In this document: positions 34,552 through 46,200 of the stretch, piece by piece
How the letters are laid out: each line of letters opens with the position of its first letter
Numbering within the stretch: the stretch's first letter is position 1
Source: Haematococcus lacustris
Taxonomy: Eukaryota; Chlorophyta; Chlorophyceae; Chlamydomonadales; Haematococcaceae
Length of the DNA stretch: 64,000 nucleotides
Direction of reading: 5' to 3'
Assembly: GCA_030144725.1 (NCBI GenBank)
Contig: JASKMD010000008.1
Location: 11,317,344 to 11,381,343, forward strand
The notes under the pieces: generated by a model
Told to the model about the DNA's origin: nothing
The model's input: only the letters and a program-made list of their open reading frames with translations
Databases searched by the model: none
Position numbers and translations under genes: made by a program

Positions 34552-35141
34552 TCTTATGGGCTTACGTGAGTGGTCTCGCTTTAACTGCTGTCAGAGCCGC
34601 TCGAAGGAGCTGTATCCTCCTGCAAAACTAGGCGGAAATGGCCCCACAGTCACCATGCGCTGGGCTAAGTTTTCCCTCACTCCTCTCACTTGCTTCAAAC
34701 AGCTCCAGATCGGTATGCTAGAACTGGCACCTCGACTTCGACACAAAAGCACGTGCACCCTCATATGATTGCTGTCACTGAGCATGCTTGTAGACGCACG
34801 GTTGCCGAGTGCAAAGCTTCCCCTCCTTCCCTTCCCTTCTCTCGTGTGCCTCACTATCGCTACACCAATCGTTGCTTTTGCCATGAATGGCTACTTAGCT
34901 CAGGATGGGGGCTGGGCTGACCTTCTATCAGGATGTGTCGATGTAACCGTATTCCTAACCGACAGGCCGCCATCCTCCTCCTTGTTCGTTCATCCCCCTA
35001 GTGCCTTACTCGCCGGTGTCAATGATGCAGTCACAAGCAATGCACGCGAGCTCCGCAAGGCAGGATCCTGCGGGTTTGTGGCCGTCTAGTGTGCGGCCTG
35101 TTCGCCCAATACTGCCCTGTGCTCCGTCTTATGCACTGCAG
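34552..35141. other. Upstream of the RGG-tail gene; may hold its 5' exons
   Basis: Divergent spacer between the SAP gene and the next plus-strand exons. Splice-like sites are present (for example CCGACAG near 34965 and GATGCAG near 35028), but I could not build a convincing exon chain. The first exons of the RGG-tail protein should lie here. Confidence 0.4.
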
Positions 35142-35434
35142 GACCATCCTTCAAGCACACATCTCATGGCGGAGCGTCCCGGCCAAGCCCACACAGCAAT
35201 GCAAAGCCGCCCAGAAGGAGGTGCGTCAGGCTGGGTCCCTCGGCTTGCGTCCAGCTGAAATTCCTATACTCACCTGCACTGCTGAGGAATGTGCCCGGTG
35301 CCGTACAGGAGGTGGATGGGTACAGGTATGCCGGGGGGGCCAAGTCAGCCAGCACTGGCCGAGGGGGCTACAACCGTGCTGGAGGCAGCCAGGGAGGCAG
35401 AGACAGGGAGTACAGCCGAGGGCCACGCTGGTGA
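35142..35434 (+). CDS. C-terminal exons of an unidentified RGG-tailed protein
   Basis: Two exons in phase, 35142-35220 and 35255-35434 (stop TGA), give an 85-aa C-terminal part. The first encodes TILQAHISWRSVPAKPTQQ and CKAAQKE; the second opens LKFLYSPALLRNVPGAVQEV and ends with a Gly/Arg/Ser tail (GRGGYNRAGGSQGGRDREYS). RGG tails of this kind bind RNA and are Arg-methylated in many RNA-processing proteins. I do not recognise the family of the upstream part. The intron is only 34 bp, so the alternative is a single exon with a frameshift. Confidence 0.45.
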
Positions 35435-36127
35435 GGTGCTGTGTGATCTGCCTTGGTAATGCATGGAAGGAAAATGTGTTAGGTGGGGTTGGGGTGCAGT
35501 GCAGCAGGGGGCCGGGACAGAGCAGCAGATCCTTTCACCAGGTTGTGATCAAGCAGGCAGGTAACTATCTAACGACTAAGTACGCAGGTAACACACATGC
35601 TCATCAGAAGCGTGTTGAGATTGTTCCTTTTCATTCCAGCGCTGCTGGCAGTAAGGTTCTTGGAAGGCGGGAGTGATGCATAGCTTGCAGGGCTGCCAAC
35701 AGTTCCGTGTTGCGTCTGGGGAAGGAGCCGCAGCCCTGAGCCCTGACTCTGCTCTGTTCCTGTGCTGTCCCTCATCACTGTCCAGGGATGAGGGAGGTCG
35801 GGAAGGCGATGAGGAGGGAGGGGAGGAGGCGGCAATGGGTGAAGGGAGTGCTGGTCAGCGTGATGCGGACCCAAGGTAGGAGTCCTGGCCTTCTCAGCAC
35901 CAGGCCAGCCCCTATCAGCACCAGGCCAGGCTTTGCTGGACCCTACACCTGCCTGCCTGCCCACTTGCCTGCCCCTGTGCTGGCTCGTCTGCCGTCATCC
36001 GCACATGCTGGACTAGCTCCTACACAACTGATCTTTCCAGCTGGGCAGCCACAGTCACAGGGACTGCCTGGGCCGGCTGACCTGCAGGGGTGCACGAGGT
36101 CCCCGGTTCGACTCCTCACAGAGCACA
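35435..36127. other. Intergenic region
   Basis: No protein-like frame. A GGTTCGACTCC string at 36105-36115 resembles a tRNA B box but has no matching stem (see rejected list). The AGCACCAGGCCAG motif is repeated near 35897-35932. Confidence 0.4.
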
Positions 36128-38387
36128 ATGTCTAACAACAGCATAAGGGGGATCTCTCCCCGGTCAGCTCTCAGCCCAGAGGCCGCAGAGAAGCGCAAGG
36201 TGAGGCCCGGCAAGGGCCCGCCCCCTACATCTCCCTAGGGTCTCCCTCGCCCACTGCAAACCCCTTGCAGGCCGTATGAGTCATGAAAACATCTGCATGG
36301 GCCTGGCTGGCTGGCTTCATGGGTGTAATACTGCTCCTGCTGTTGTTCCTGCCTCTGACTCTCCTGCTGCCGCTGCTTTTGCTGGCGCAACCACTCGCAT
36401 CCTTGGTGCTGACACCGCCTCTGCCACCGCTAAAGCTGCTGCTGCGGCCTGTTCCTGCCACCACACCGCACTCCCAGCGCCTCACGAAGCCTCACTGTGG
36501 CTGTTGCCTCAAGAGCAGGAGATCAGCACACTCATCATCAAAGCGCCAGGCTGGAGGGCATTGGACCAGCTGGTGCAGGCACGGGGCACTGAGCTGGACG
36601 CTGAGAACTTCTCAAACATCATATACAAGGTGTGGCGTCACATTCTTTGCCTATCCTCTGATAAGCTGCAGACAGCACCCCTTCAATCCCCTGACTTCTA
36701 CCCGCCACCCTCCTACCTGTTGTGTAAGAGGCAAGCAGGTCTGGAAGGAGAAAGCAGTGAGCGTTGTTGTGCCCAAGTAGGTGCGAGATTTACCTTTTCA
36801 CACTGCCCAACAGCTGGGTCACAATGACAGACCCTGCATGCCATGAAACTGCCGGTGCATGCAGACAAGTGCATGCATGGCTACATGTGCATGGTTGTTT
36901 GCTTGCTATCTGTTGCTTCTTGGCTGGCTGCTGTGGGTACACCCCTGTTGGCTGGGTGCTGTCACAGGTGGCAAGTGAAGCCGCCCCCACAGCCCCTGAC
37001 GACCTGGAGGAGTACAATGCGCTGCTGAGGGCGTTGCTGGGCTGGATTGTCCAGCTTCTGCCCACCTTCAGGTCAGGCTATGGCCAGCAGGGCAAGGCAC
37101 AGCCCCTCAGCACTACCCAGCACCCAGCTGCAGGGTCGCACCACCCCTTCCTCCACCATCCCTCTCCCTTCTGTGCAACATCGGCTAGGGGTGGGATCCA
37201 TGCAAGTGTAACATTGCATGGCGTTGCATGTGAGGGTGCGGTGCCTGCACCTTGGCACAGCTGCTTGGGCATTTCGCCAAAAAGAGCACGACAAGGGCGG
37301 CTCTAACCCTGCAAAGGCACCCTACCTCAAAAGGATTGCCTGACGCTGCATGACAGGATCGCTGTGGTATCGCTGTGGTGCAGCATCGCCACCTGATTCG
37401 ACAGCACCAGCCCTGCCTCATCTGCATCCACCTGCACTGCCCTCACATGGCAGGGTCTCCCTGACGCTGACCCTGACCCTGACGCTGACCCTGACCCTGA
37501 CCCTGACCCTGACCCTGACCCTGACCCTGACCCTGACCCTGACCCTGACCCTGACCCTGACCCTGACCCTGACCCTGACCCTGACCCTGACCCTGACCCT
37601 GACCCTGACCCTGACCCTGACCCTGACCCTGACCCTGACGCTGACCCTGACCCTGACGCTGACCCTGACCCTGACCCTGACCCTGACCCTGACCCTGACC
37701 CTGACCCTGACCCTGGCCCTGACCCTGCTGGACTGGCTGCAGGCCTTACCAAGTCATGCGCACCCTGGACGCCATGTCCTACATCCAGCTGTACAACCCT
37801 GATGTGAGTCCCTCTCAACTGTTGGAACAGACACAGCAGGCCAAACTCTGGCTAGCAGCACAGATCACAACCCCCTGGTGCACTCACCCGCCTCGGGGAT
37901 AGAATGGTGGTGGTGATGGTGGTGGTGATGCTCTTGTACCGCTGCTTGGTGGTGAATGACCCCACGGGTAGTAGGTCCACGTCGGGGTGCCTGAGGTGAA
38001 CGGCTGCCGTCACTATAAAGCCAGGGTTGCCAAAGCAAGCAGAGTGCCTGATTAGGACTGATCACAGCTGGGCAGTATGAGGCTGCCAGCTGCTGTGCTA
38101 CCCCACTGACAGCTGTTGCCCTGCCCACTGCCGGCTGATGGGCTCAGGTTGTGACAGGGCTGCTGGACAAGGTGAAGAGCCAGCTGGCGAGCCTGATGCC
38201 AGCGGACTTGTGCCTGCTGCTAACCTTCTGCCTAAAGCTGCAGCACGCCCCTGACCCAGATTGGTTTCAAGAGGTGAGCAGGGGCAGGGGCCCAGGGGAC
38301 GGGCAGGAGCAGGGGCAGGGGCCAGGGGCAGGGGCAGGGGCAGGGGCAGGGGCAGGGGCAGGGACAGGGGCAGGGGCAGGGGCAGGG

Positions 38388-38435
<48 letters not shown>

Positions 38436-41400
38436 GCAGGGGCAGGGGCAGGGGCAGGGGCAGGGGCCAGGGGCAGGGGCAGGGGCAGGGGCAGGGGCAG
38501 GGGCAGGGGCAGGGGCAGGGGCAGGGGCAGGGGCAGGGGCAGGGGCAGGGGCAGGGGCCAGGGGCAGGGGCAGGGGCAGGGACAGGGGGGCCAGGAGCTG
38601 GGGCCCAGGGAAGGGTCAAGGACCCTCATTATGGTAATTAGGGTATTAGGGTAGTCAGGCTGGGCTTGAGGCGTGGGTAGGATGCACAGTATTGCACTGT
38701 GATTTGAGGGGCTCCAGCAGGGGACATGGAGGAGGAAATGAGGTGCCCAGGTTAAGAGGTTTGGCACAACTGTTTTTGGCCAACTGTCAGATTGTCCTCC
38801 ATGTCCGTATGCCCCTGCCTGCTGCCCTCCATGCGCCCTGCCTGCACTGCTCCCTGCCTGCTGCCCTGCTTGCCTCTCTGCGCCTGGCCTCAGTTCTATC
38901 GGCTCACCTCACGCACTGTGGCCACCTGGTACGCCCAAGACCTGTCCACAGCTCTGGCTGCGGTCACTCAACTGGGCAGCTGCCCTCCTACAGAGTGGAT
39001 GGATGTGGCTGCACAGGGCATCATGAAACAGGTGGGGCGGCTGAGGTCAGCGAGCAAGAGGCAGGGGTCAGTCCCAGCGGGCAGTCCCAAGGGGGAGTGA
39101 GAGGTGGAGGTGGCGGGAGCAGTGTCACCACCGGATGACTTGATGAGCCTGCAACCAGGCTCATGGTTACAGTGAGGACTGTGTGGGTGCACGGGGTGGT
39201 CCATGAGGCAAACGTATTGTGTGAAGCATGAAATCATGTGTGACCTTGCTTTACGTGTGAAGCATTACCGGTGGGGCGGGGCTGGATGCAGGCCGGCTAC
39301 TTCAACAACAGATCCCAGATTGCGGTGGCGGTGGCGCTGATGCAAGTGTGTCAGGCTTCAGAATGGCAGCCCAGCCAGGTGAGCGGGTGATCAGGCTGAC
39401 ACCCGAAGGGTGGTGGGAGGGTGATGTGAGGGCGGAGTAAGGGTGGAGTGAGGGCGGAGTGAGGGTGGAGTGAGGGCGGAGTGAGGGTGGAGTGAGGGCG
39501 GAGTGTGGGTGGAGTGAGGGTGGGGCAGAGCGCTCCCCTCTCCCCTGCTCACCCTCCCCTGCCCTCTTCACCCTCGCCTGCTGCGTGGCCTCCTGCTACC
39601 GCCTGGCAGACTGTCTGTGTTGCCACTGCTTGTCTGGTATCACCACCCTCATGTTTGGTACCATGCTGGCAAGGACTTTGTCGCCTCAATCTCCGCCCTC
39701 ATTGAGCTGCACCCTGCTGCTGTCACCCTGCTCATTGCTCCTGACTGGCCTCACCATCATCTGCCTGCCGCCTGCTGGCCTGGTGCCCACCGTGCTGCCT
39801 GGCCCACCTTGCTGACCCTACAGGAGGTGGTGGACGCGCTGATTACTGGGCGGTCACAGCAGATGTTGAGCCCGCCAGGTTACACACTTGAGGAGCTAGC
39901 CAAGCTGGTCTGGGCCACCACCGCATTCACTGCACGACCGGGGCCTGCATGGTTTGCAGCGCTGGAGCTCGCAATTGTGCGGAAAATGAAGTGAGGGAGG
40001 AGGTGGTGGTGGTGGTAGTGGTTGGTGTTTAGTGTAAATGCTGATGGTGGCAGGGAGGGAGGGGCGGAGGGAGGGGGTGAAAGGGTTGGGGTATGGAGAG
40101 GGGCGACAAAAGCAGCTGGTGCTGGTGACAGAGGTAGTGGGAGTGAGGGTGTGGGTTGTGGAAGCAAACTGAGGCTGCCTGCCTGCCTGCCTGCTCTGCC
40201 TGACTCCCCCCACACCCCACCATCCTGTACATCATCACCTCGACTATGAGACCCTGACTTTGAAGCTGAACTGTGGAGCTCATTGCCATCTGGCCATGCA
40301 AAGCTGAACGTCTGCAGCCGCTGGTTGGCCCTCTGTCAGTCTGCCTCTCTCTGTGCAGCTGTGCCATGTAGCTGTATGCAAAAAAGAGGGAGCAACTAGG
40401 CAGCAAGCTGTTCTCATCTGCGGGGCACTGCTGATCTGGCTGTGGCCTGATGAGGCAAGCCGTGGCTCTGCAAGGCCCCTGGCCACCCACCCAGCCTCCC
40501 AGCCTCCTGTGTTGCCTGCAGCTATGGGAGCCCGGACACCATAGCCACCTTGTGCAGCTACCTGAGCGAGAAGCTGCAGCATCCCTGCGGCCCTGAGCTG
40601 CAGGACAGGCTGCAGGTAAGAAGGGAGGGAGGGCTGGGCTGGGCTCGCCAGGGCTCTGGGCACAGGCATGTCAGGGTGAGGGTGAGGGTGGAGGGCGGGC
40701 TGGGCTGGGCTGGGCTGGGCTGGGCTGGGCTGGGCTGGGCTGGGCTGGGCTGGGCTGGGCTGGGCTGGGCTGGGCTGGGCTGGGCTGGGCTGGGGAAGCC
40801 CAGGCTGTGGTTGGGCAGTGGGTGGCCTGGACCTGGGCTGACCTGGCAACTGGCGGCGAGGGTGCTTATGGGAGCCTTGCTGCTGCTGGTGATGGGGAAG
40901 CAGTGGGAGGCGGAGGAGGAGGAGTAAGCACAGAGAGGAGGAGGAGGAGGAGGAGGGAGCAGTGGCAGGAGGAAGAGGAGGAGGAGGAGGAGGAGGAGGC
41001 GGCTGCTAGGGTAGCAGCCAGGGTATCCATCGGAGTGTGTGCAGCGCTTGCACTTCCTGCTGACCCCGCAGAGGTACTACACCCGGGTGATGTACGACAC
41101 CAGCGCTGACAACTTGGCTCGCATCCTCTACATGCTGGCCTACAGCTCCTTCAAGCCCAGCGATAAGTGCGTGACAGCGGCTGCATGAGGAGGAGGATTG
41201 CTTGCTCCGCTGAAGCCATTAGGCATCAGGCAAATTTACAGCCTTCCCCCCTCTCAAGCTCACTGACAGTGGGTGCAGGGCATACAGATGCATGGGCAGG
41301 CAGGGAGGCAGGCTGGCTGTCTGGCTGGCTCACCAGGGACGCAGCACTGGGTGCAGCACCCTTCCCACTTTTCACATATTGATGTAATGTACCATGTATA

Positions 41401-42302
41401 CATATATATGTATTGGTTTTACATATAATATGCCAGCTGGGCGGCACGCTTCAGGCCCTACACCCCCATATCTGTCAGCTGCCAGTGACTGCCACCTTCT
41501 CTGGCCCTGACTCCTAAAGACTGCTACCAGCTGGGACCAACCTCCAGCTTCAGCCGCAGGCCCGTCGCACCACCTGCCTGCTGCCCTGTCGGCTGGCCTT
41601 GCTCTCAGATGGCTGGACGATGCACTCATCTACATGAAGACAGTCATCCGCACCTGCTCCGCGGAGGGCCTGGTGCTGGTCTACAACGCCCTGCCCCTGC
41701 TAGGCTCGGGGCGCCGACTCAGCGATGTGGGTGGGCCTGGCCATGTGTGGGCTCCAGGGGGGATGATTAGGGCATGGCTTGGGCCGTGTATTCACTCGGT
41801 GTCAAGATCGCAAGGATGGGGGGTTACATGGGGCATCCAACCTGGGGCACGTGCCCACCTCCCCTTGTGCCTGCTGCTATCATTACCGCCGCTGCACATT
41901 CTCCCCACCCCACACTTACTGCTGGGTTGTGGTGGCAGCTCACTTCACCGGGCCTGGCCAGCCAGCAGGCAGGCAAGCCAGCTGTGGCTGTCCCCATGCT
42001 TTGAGACCAGCCCCATGCTACACTCCCCCGTGCCCAAAGTGAAGAAGGGCTCATTGTCATCACCCATGCATGGCACTAGTTGTGATGCTGCCATGATTTG
42101 ATTACATACCTTAGGCTTTGGTGAGTGGGCCAGGGGAGCGGTGGAGGTGGCATTGTCAGTTTGGGTCCAGGGCTGAGGCAGCATGTGCTTGTGTGGCTCG
42201 TGCTGGCTGCAGCTGCAAACTGAGGCAGGCGAGCTCTACGCTGAGAAGGTGCCTCCCGAGGAGGTGGCCATGACTGAGTCAGAAGGTGAGGTGCCTGTTT
42301 AA
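36128..42302 (+). CDS. Helical-repeat protein, FASTK/OPR-like (putative organellar RNA binder)
   Basis: Well-phased exons: 36519-36629, 36968-37071, 37743-37803, 38148-38273, 38894-39031, 39292-39378, 39824-39990, 40522-40615, 41045-41166, 41609-41726 and 42213-42302 (stop TAA). A possible first exon is 36128-36199 (MSNNSIRGISPRSALSPEAA). One or more exons between 36270 and 36518, and one near 39610-39760, are uncertain. The protein is a chain of amphipathic helices such as LDQLVQARGTELDAENFSNI and EELAKLVWATTAFTARPGPA. The pattern, a W or NI position followed by hydrophobic helix pairs, resembles FAST-kinase/TBC2-type and OPR proteins that bind organellar RNA in green algae. No RAP domain is visible at the end. 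The family call is inference. Introns carry long CTGACC, GGGGCA and GGGCT arrays. Confidence 0.55.
37454..37735. repeat. (CTGACC)n hexamer array upstream of a 3' splice site
   Basis: About 280 bp of nearly pure CCCTGA units, with a few CTGACG variants, end eight or so bases before the acceptor of exon 37743-37803. The array is 380 bp downstream of the donor at 37072. Confidence 0.97.
38275..38590. repeat. (GGGGCA)n hexamer array right after a 5' splice site
   Basis: The array begins within the donor region: exon end 38273, then GTGAGCAGGGGCAGGGG. It continues for over 300 bp with GGGACA interludes (38375-38430) and occasional GGGGCC. It is strongly G-rich on the transcribed sense strand and could form G-quadruplexes. 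Confidence 0.97.
39410..39525. repeat. 11-bp minisatellite GTGAGGG(T/C)GGA
   Basis: About ten units alternate T and C at position 8, giving a 22-bp period, in the intron after exon 39292-39378. Confidence 0.9.
40685..41000. repeat. (GGGCT)n and (GGA)n arrays in one intron
   Basis: GGGCT is repeated about 21 times at 40690-40793, and GGA/GGAA repeats lie at about 40905-41000. Both lie in the intron after exon 40522-40615 and are G-rich in the sense direction. Confidence 0.95.
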
Positions 42303-43208
42303 GCGATGCATGGCTGCCGAGGAGGTGCCAGCTCATCTACCTGTCCTGGCTCCCGGCTCAGCAGCCCCAGTCCCGGCTCAGCAGTGTTGAGGTGGCCACC
42401 AGCATGAGCAGGTTAGCTCACATGCCAGCGATGAAGAGTAGGGTAAAAGCACCCAGCGTGGACTGCAAAGCGTGGACTGCAAAGCTCGTGGCTCGCGTTA
42501 GCACCAGACAGTGGCTGGGATGGGTGGATGGCCGTATTTGGCAGACATTTAGACGATACCGGGTGTATGTCATTTTGGGGTTGGTCGCACCTGGAGCAAC
42601 ATTTCTTGTATGCATTGTATTTCAACCCGAAGTTCGTTGGTCGCGATGCGTTAGGGGCTCGAGTTTGGGGCTCGAGTCTTTGCTTCCTCACTGCGTTGTT
42701 GTCGTGAGCGGTGCTGTCAGTGCGATGATTGCAAGATTTTTGTCTTCGGTCAACATACACCGATCATGGCAAGTCAACCTCAAAACCTGTGGAACATGTC
42801 ACCGGCTTCATTCGGAAAGACACACCGTGGCCTGACTTTGCACAGTATACATATTAATGGTCGTAGCTAGGGGCGGAGGGCGCAGCGGGCGGCGCGGAGA
42901 GTTGATGCGCAGCTGTGGCGGGCGCAGGAACAGAGGGTGAGCAGGCGCCAGCGCTTGCGGGAAGCGGTAGGGAGCACGCCGAGCAACGGTAGGGGGAAGG
43001 ATGTGGCAGGGCCAGCAACGGCGACATGCGGTGGACTCATCCACATTGAAAGGCACGTCCTGTGTCATGGTTTGCATGGTCCGCGAGGCTAGCGTAGCAA
43101 ATCGTAGCCGGGTACGTTGGCCTCACTCCTTCCTGCCGCGCAGCGTGCGGTAGATGAGACTTCGGTCGTTACTCAGGGAGTGGTGGAGCTTCACTCGAGC
43201 TCCACAGA
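42303..43208. other. Convergent intergenic region
   Basis: Tail-to-tail spacer between the FASTK/OPR-like and AlkB-like genes. Short duplications occur: GTGGACTGCAAAGC twice near 42457-42485, and CCCGGCTCAGCAG twice near 42350-42385. No gene seen. Confidence 0.45.
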
Positions 43209-46200
43209 TCAAGAGCGCAACGCGGTCTGCCGAAATGTGATGCTGATGCGCTCAGGGTCCAGCAAATCTTCGCTTGCGATGGCATGTGTATAGGTGTAGC
43301 GCGCGTCCTTACTGAGCACCTGGCACGCCCGGGGAGGCAACTCAACCACCACCTGCGGGCCAGCCAGCAACAGAGTGACCGCCCATCACACCGGCGAAGT
43401 TTGTAAACGCGCATCCGTGACCATCACTGGGACGAAGTCGAATGACCAGTAGAGCATTCGCCCTTGCGTGCAACCTCCATTCATATGCAGCTTAATCGCT
43501 GCCTCGACCACCCATGCCCACCTCGACTCCTGTCCGCTTAGCCAGCCCCGTCCCCACTGCGCCATCGCTTTCGACACCCGCAGGCAGCCAAGCCCTACCC
43601 GGTGTTTCGGACAGCGCTTGCTTGCCTCCCTCTGAAACGTCATCCGTGCGCGGCCCACAAGCGAAAGGGTGACGATAAGCTCGGTGCTAAGGAAACGATC
43701 GTCCATGTGGGGCGTCAGCTGATGCACCCCGCGTGTGTAGGCGATAGCGTTTGCCTCGCTTGGGCGGAAGCTACGGAGAAGGGGTAAGCAGTTGCGCATG
43801 CGAGCGGCAAGGGCGACTAACTCCTGCGGCAGGGGGTACCGCGGCGCGGACACAGACCGGGCCGCGAGGTTGACCACCACGCCCCATGCCTTGCCTCTGC
43901 GACGTGCATACAGCACCGAGGTACATAAAGCACCACCGGCAAATCACAGCCATAAATGACCCAGAGCCATTAAAAGAAGGGCTGGGCTCAGAAGTTGGTC
44001 TCTGCCCAGGCTTCAGTACTGGGTGGGTGTATAGAGTAGGCTACAACCTTGCTTGCCAGGTCTACGGCTCTCCATCACAATGTGTAGGTGCAGGTGCAGC
44101 AACAACAACAACAACAACAAGCAAAAACAGATAACGCCGTGAACAGCCCTCCAGTCCCTCACTAGGGCCTCCATTTTAGCCGGAACTAGCAGCCACTTGC
44201 AGCCACTAACTAGCTCCGGCTAAAATAGTGTTATTGGGCTGTGTGGAGTAAACCCAGTGCACTAATGGCACATGAGCCGCCTACCACCTACATGATTGCC
44301 TGACCCGAGGGCTATGCAGTAGACACGCTCATGTGAAATCACACTAGGCTGCCGGTGACCATGTGGCATGAATGAGAGACCTGCACGCCGTGAACAGTCC
44401 TGCACCCTCCACATCGCGCCATGAGCCCCATGCATCATGATGATGTATTGGAAAAGTTACAGCATGCATGGGCATGCAAGACTCAACCTGTACGGCCCGT
44501 TGATCCCCCGATGGCTCCATGCAGGTGGACCCTCCACCACATGCTGCAACCGCACCTCCTCCTCCCTGGCAAGGCAGACGTCCATGGCACAAGCATAGTG
44601 TGACTGCAATGACATCACACATGATCTGTTGTGTGCAAGCTGCAGAGAGCAGGTGTCCAAGTCGTGCCTCTTTTGTCTTGAACGCCCTAACCCTGAACAT
44701 GTGCGGCCCAGCTTCACTCTCACCTTCCTCTACCTTTCTCTCACTCTTCCTCACCATGCAGTCCCCTCACACCACCCTCATGGGCTTCCAGCCACGTCCT
44801 CACAGCCACTCCTACCGCTGCCCTTCGAGTCATTCTCTGAACACTCTGAACACAGCCAGCAGTGGGAGCACCCCATGCCCTGGCTGCTGCACTGCCACCA
44901 TGTGCTGCCATGATGCTGAGCACCCTGGCCTAAAGAACCCCACCAATGAATGGGCAGTACTGTTGCCTGGTTTTGAAGGCCACCTAAAGCCTCTGTGGTG
45001 CCGACAGCGGTTGACTTGCACGCCCTGCCCTGCCCTGCCCTGCCCTGCCCTGCCCTGCCCTGCCCTGCCCTGCCCTGCCCTGCCCTGCCCTGCCCTGCCC
45101 TGCCCTGCCCTGCCCTGCCCTGCCCTGCCCTGCCCTGCTCTGCCCTGCCCTGCTCTGCCCTGCCCTGCCCTGCCCTTTGCGGGTGGTTAAGGGGATGAAC
45201 TGGGTGTCCAGGCAGCACTATGGCCGGGTGTGGGGGGTGGCGGTGCTGTTGGGAGCAGGTTACCAGGGTAGGGGCGGGCCAAGGCGGTGCGGGAGGGCTT
45301 CCGTGAGCTGTGAGCCGGCAGACCCAACATCACCACCCCGGACAAGCTGGTGGTCATGGATGACACAGGCTAAACTAAACCTATCAAGCATCAGCCTGTT
45401 CTATTGGACAGGGGGCCCAGTGCTCCCAAGGAATGCAGTGTGCCACCAGGATGGGGTTTGCAGCTGTGAAGGGCGCCTTAACCAGGAAGTGGTAGCAGTG
45501 GAGGGAGAGTACCCGCAGGCCAACACCTTGGCAGGAGATGAGTTGCATGAGTGAGGGTGGTGGACCTGCGATCCCCTCTCCGGTGCAAGCCTCAGCCAAG
45601 CCACATGCCATGCAGACTGTCATCAAGCCACATGCCATGCAGACTGTCATCAAGCCACATGCCATGCAGGATGCAGGGTACCAGACGGCAAGCCTGCAGA
45701 CAGAACCCACGGCCTGCCTCACCCCCCACCAGCCCTGCCTTCCTATAAACCCACCATCAACCCCCTTGTCCCTCACTAGGGCCTCCATTTGAGCCGAACT
45801 AGTAGTGGCCACTAGCAGCCACTAGCGGGAATACTAGGGACCACAGCCATGGAGGACCATCAGCCATCCGGCCCCGCTGGCCCACCTGGTGATGAAGTCG
45901 TGCAGCAGCCACTCGCCATGCAGCTCACCATGGGGCACGGCACGCATGGCGCGCAGGGGCAGCGGGTCGAAAGGTGGGGGTGGGGCCGAGGGGGGGCTGC
46001 GGAATAGAGGCAGGGGAGGGGCAGGAGCTCCACCCCCCAGGCCGTTGTGTGGTGTGGGGTCTGGGTCAGGGGGGAGGGAGGCGCTGGTGCAGGCTGTGGG
46101 GGGGCTGTGGGTGCCCTTGCAGTGGGTCAGGCCAGGCAGGCAGGGAGGGGAAGGGTGGGGAGTTGGGGGTTGTAGCCGCCCACATGCGTCACCATGCGTG

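Noticed and set aside
36040..36130. tRNA gene suggested by GGTTCGACTCC at 36105
   Set aside because: The flanking bases do not form a T-stem or acceptor stem and no A box is seen at the right distance. It could at most be an old SINE relic.
37454..37735. Telomere-like array (CCCTGA)n
   Set aside because: The unit differs from green-algal telomeric repeats and the array lies inside an intron with phased exons on both sides.
42808..43077. Small minus-strand ORF between the FASTK/OPR-like and AlkB-like genes
   Set aside because: Its Pro/Arg-rich composition has no recognisable motif and it lies in the 3' intergenic region of two convergent genes.
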